DNA of 6,100 bases from an uncultured Sulfolobales archaeon (GTDB lineage Archaea; Thermoproteota; Thermoprotei_A; Sulfolobales; Desulfurococcaceae). Within the stretch, counting starts at the first letter, position 1, and each line of letters starts with the position of its first letter. Below are positions 4,006 through 6,100 of the stretch, piece after piece. The notes under the pieces were generated by a model that was not told the DNA's origin, searched no databases, and saw nothing but the letters and a program-made list of their open reading frames with translations. A program made the translations under genes and the position numbers. The DNA is taken from assembly GCA_938003605.1 (NCBI GenBank), contig CALKYD010000002.1, forward strand, positions 1 through 6,100. The letters are read 5' to 3'.

Positions 4006-6100
4006 AACAATCAATTCCTACTCTTAGACTACAACTATACCTCTCAATCAGGCTCTACAGCCATATATCCTGGAAGTACGCGGGTAGAATTGCTGATTAA
4101 CATCCTCTACAATGGGACGGGCATTGTAAGCCACTTAAGTGGCTGCATAGACTTCCCCCAAGGCTTCTCTCCATCGAGAGGCTACACTGCTTGCTCTCCA
4201 CCATATGGCGCTAATTACTTAGTGCTTGATGAGCTGTTGCCTGGGACAACGTTTACACTAAGGTACTACATTGATGTATCCAAGGCTGTTGCCCCAGGGA
4301 CGTATTATCCAACAATAACTCTTTACTATGCAGTAGATGGAGAATCAGCTACACATAACGTCACTGGAGTAGCCATTAAAGTCTCCCACTATCCACAAGT
4401 AAAGCTATTTGTTGAAAACGCCTACTGGACTCCAAGCGCTTATCCAGGCAGTAGCAGCGTATCCTTAAACATTGTCTTAAGGAACTACGGCGATTCAAGA
4501 GTGTTAAGTGGCTCCGGCGTAATTCAACTCCCACTACAGATCTTTACGCCAAGCGAAGTAAGCGTATTCATTGGGGAAGTAGGTGTAAACGACTATAAAG
4601 TCGTAAATGCTCCCGGCTTAAGCGTAGATAAGGATGCTTCACCAGGCACATATAACGGCTTGCTTAAGCTTAATGTAACTGCTGTAACAGATGATGGAGT
4701 AACGTATTCATTGCCTGTAGAGACTTCATTTAACGTAGCGCTATCTGAGCCTCCTACAGTGAAAATAGCCTTGATAGACTACGGCCTCACTTCTCCAAGA
4801 CCCTCTGTAGGAATGAACATGACTAGGCTTTACATAAGGGTGCAGCATCAGGATAGCGGGGGGATAGTTTTACAGGCCATAGCTGCCTACATAAAAGTAC
4901 TTCATGGAGCAACGTTCGTCAATGGCTCAAGAATTTGCGTAACTACATTGAGTGGGCCATACGGCTACGGCGACTTCTTTACAATTACTTCAAGCGAGCT
5001 TTCAATTAGTGAAGGATTGGCGGCATTTCAAGTAGACCTAGTAATATTTGGCACAGTTGATGGAGCTGAGTTCTGGAGTAATCAAAGCTACTTCATTCAA
5101 TTAAACGTCAGCATCCCCCAACTAGCTCTTGGAGTAATAGATGCTTACTGGAGCAGTGGATTAGCATACCCTGGTACTCAGGGAGTCAACCTAGTGGTAG
5201 TTATTGAAAACCTTGATGCCGTTAACGTAGTAGACTCATTAGTCAAAATCTTCTTGCCCAAGGGATTCCGCCCAGAATTAATTGGAGTTAGTGAAGTAAG
5301 CGTGGCGTCAGGCTCAAGGACTACAGTAGTCTTTAACGGAATATCAATAGATCCCGAGGTAAGTCCAGGAGTTTACGTAGCTAAGCTAGCCATAGATGGA
5401 CTGGCCTCAGCGCGCGATGGATCTTTCTATAGGGTCTACGCAGAGTACTCCATACTAATCAGTGTTTCAAGCAATAGCGTTCAGCCTCTAGATATAGTGT
5501 CGATCATGACTAATCCACAGCCGCTGTACGCTACGGCAATCGGTGGCTCACTGTCGTTTACAATGCAGTTAGTTAAGCCTGTATCAGCTAGAGGGCTGTG
5601 CATTGAAGTAGTCCTGCCTCCCCCCATGGTGTTCAGCAATGGCTCTAGATCTAGGAACTACAGCTTAAGCGGGCCTTACGCTTACGGAGACTTCCTGACT
5701 TTCACTGCTACAAACTTAGATTTAGCTAACGCTGACGAAGGCCTCTACCCCATAGTCATTGTTGCAAGAGGTATACTGATAATTAATGGAGCTGAGCTAT
5801 GGTTCTCGCAAACTATTACAGCATTGCTGGAGGTTAAGAAGCCTTACTTAGACGCCAGCATAATGGACTCCGGGTGGCTTAACGGCTACTCAACTAGTGA
5901 AAGCAGGGGTTCAAGAATATACGTCCGCATTCAAAGCCACTCAAGAGATCCTATTGCTACACTCATAGCAGTACTAGAACCCCTAACTCCAGGAGTCACT
6001 GTAGTAGGCTCTAGCAACGCGATTTGGTCTTCAAATACTCCAATAAGCTATGGAGAAGTCGTCACGCTAGTCTTCAACAATATTGATGTAGAAGCCCCTG
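3916..6100 (+). CDS. Large secreted/surface beta-domain repeat protein (COG1361-like), C-terminus beyond the window
   Basis: The frame is open for 728 codons and runs off the right edge without a stop. A signal peptide (residues 1 to about 30) ends in QPAIAA. The rest looks like a string of Ig-like beta domains of about 120 residues: 31-158, 159-278, 279-401, 402-518, 519-642 and 643 onward. They share motifs such as AYPG near the start (176-178 and 417-420; IYPG at 50-53) and SPGTY/SPGVY later (242-246, 483-487; APGTY at 126-130). Domains 2-3 are duplicated as domains 4-5. Ten N-X-S/T sequons (N40, 66, 148, 253, 301, 336, 389, 397, 575, 581) fit glycosylation outside the cell. C77 and C93 could form a disulfide. 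This is the look of archaeal COG1361 (S-layer-domain-like) proteins, often encoded beside ABC exporters. A membrane anchor is expected beyond the window. I see no catalytic motif, so the molecular role is unknown. Confidence 0.85.
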   Translation, partial: MNAAALKAGGTLVLLCILLQFIYLQPAIAANNQFLLLDYNYTSQSGSTAIYPGSTRVELLINILYNGTGIVSHLSGCIDFPQGFSPSRGYTACSPPYGANYLVLDELLPGTTFTLRYYIDVSKAVAPGTYYPTITLYYAVDGESATHNVTGVAIKVSHYPQVKLFVENAYWTPSAYPGSSSVSLNIVLRNYGDSRVLSGSGVIQLPLQIFTPSEVSVFIGEVGVNDYKVVNAPGLSVDKDASPGTYNGLLKLNVTAVTDDGVTYSLPVETSFNVALSEPPTVKIALIDYGLTSPRPSVGMNMTRLYIRVQHQDSGGIVLQAIAAYIKVLHGATFVNGSRICVTTLSGPYGYGDFFTITSSELSISEGLAAFQVDLVIFGTVDGAEFWSNQSYFIQLNVSIPQLALGVIDAYWSSGLAYPGTQGVNLVVVIENLDAVNVVDSLVKIFLPKGFRPELIGVSEVSVASGSRTTVVFNGISIDPEVSPGVYVAKLAIDGLASARDGSFYRVYAEYSILISVSSNSVQPLDIVSIMTNPQPLYATAIGGSLSFTMQLVKPVSARGLCIEVVLPPPMVFSNGSRSRNYSLSGPYAYGDFLTFTATNLDLANADEGLYPIVIVARGILIINGAELWFSQTITALLEVKKPYLDASIMDSGWLNGYSTSESRGSRIYVRIQSHSRDPIATLIAVLEPLTPGVTVVGSSNAIWSSNTPISYGEVVTLVFNNIDVEAP
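4396..5118 (+). repeat. Internal protein repeat, copy 1 (domains 2-3, residues 161-401)
   Basis: Anchors shared with copy 2, at residue numbers of the surface protein: NAYW (168-171), AYPG (175-178), SPGTY (242-246), NGSR (336-339), LSGPYGYGDF (345-354), DGAEFW (382-387). Each matches copy 2 at an offset of 239-242 residues. The similarity around LSGPY is also visible in the DNA (4948 onward). Confidence 0.7.
5119..5841 (+). repeat. Internal protein repeat, copy 2 (domains 4-5, residues 402-642)
   Basis: Matching anchors: DAYW (409-412), AYPG (417-420), SPGVY (483-487), NGSR (575-578), LSGPYAYGDF (584-593), NGAELW (624-629). The two halves (about 120 residues each) are less alike to each other than each is to its partner in copy 1, so a two-domain block seems to have been duplicated. 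Confidence 0.7.

Noticed and set aside
3867..4007. 46-codon ORF on the + strand overlapping the start of the surface protein
   Set aside because: It lacks a ribosome binding site, and most of it is an alternative frame of the signal-peptide region of the large gene, which has a strong AGGTGA.

Overview
The window looks like ordinary chromosome from a thermophilic archaeon of the Thermoproteota (crenarchaeal) type. The signs are TATA-like boxes ahead of genes, GGTG(A) ribosome binding sites, TTG and GTG starts, heavy use of AGG/AGA for arginine and ATA for isoleucine, and protein types typical of that group: a DRTGG-domain protein, a crenarchaeal-style ROK sugar kinase, a ferritin-CCC1 fusion and a COG1361-like surface protein. 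I cannot name the genus. I see no tRNA, rRNA, CRISPR array, insertion sequence or phage gene.

Layout. Positions 1-389 (+) hold the C-terminal end of a DRTGG-domain protein that begins before the window. It converges on a ROK-family sugar kinase at 437-1441 (-), with 47 bp between them. A divergent promoter region follows, with back-to-back TATA-like boxes flanking a perfect GGCCTTAGGCC dyad. The next gene is a MacB/LolD-type ABC transporter ATPase on the + strand. It most likely starts at the GTG at 1778, although its frame is open from 1499. A 296-bp gap that seems non-coding precedes a ferritin-like/VIT1 (CCC1) membrane protein at 2794-3669 (+), which has its own TATA-like box and an operator-like dyad. 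After 246 bp containing two strong inverted repeats, a long secreted protein starts at 3916 (+). It has a signal peptide, about 120-residue beta-type domains and ten N-glycosylation sequons, and it is still open after 728 codons at the right edge.

How the genes may fit together. The kinase supplies sugar phosphate to central metabolism. The ferritin-VIT1 protein probably handles excess iron or manganese and looks metal-regulated. COG1361-like surface proteins are often found in archaea beside MacB-type ABC transporters, so the long secreted protein and the ATPase could serve one envelope or export machine. The ferritin-VIT1 gene lies between them and no permease is visible, so this is only an inference. 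The most interesting structure is the internal duplication of about 240 residues in the secreted protein. The least explained parts are the ORF leading into the ATPase and the hairpin-rich gap at 3670-3915. I found no convincing new multi-gene system.
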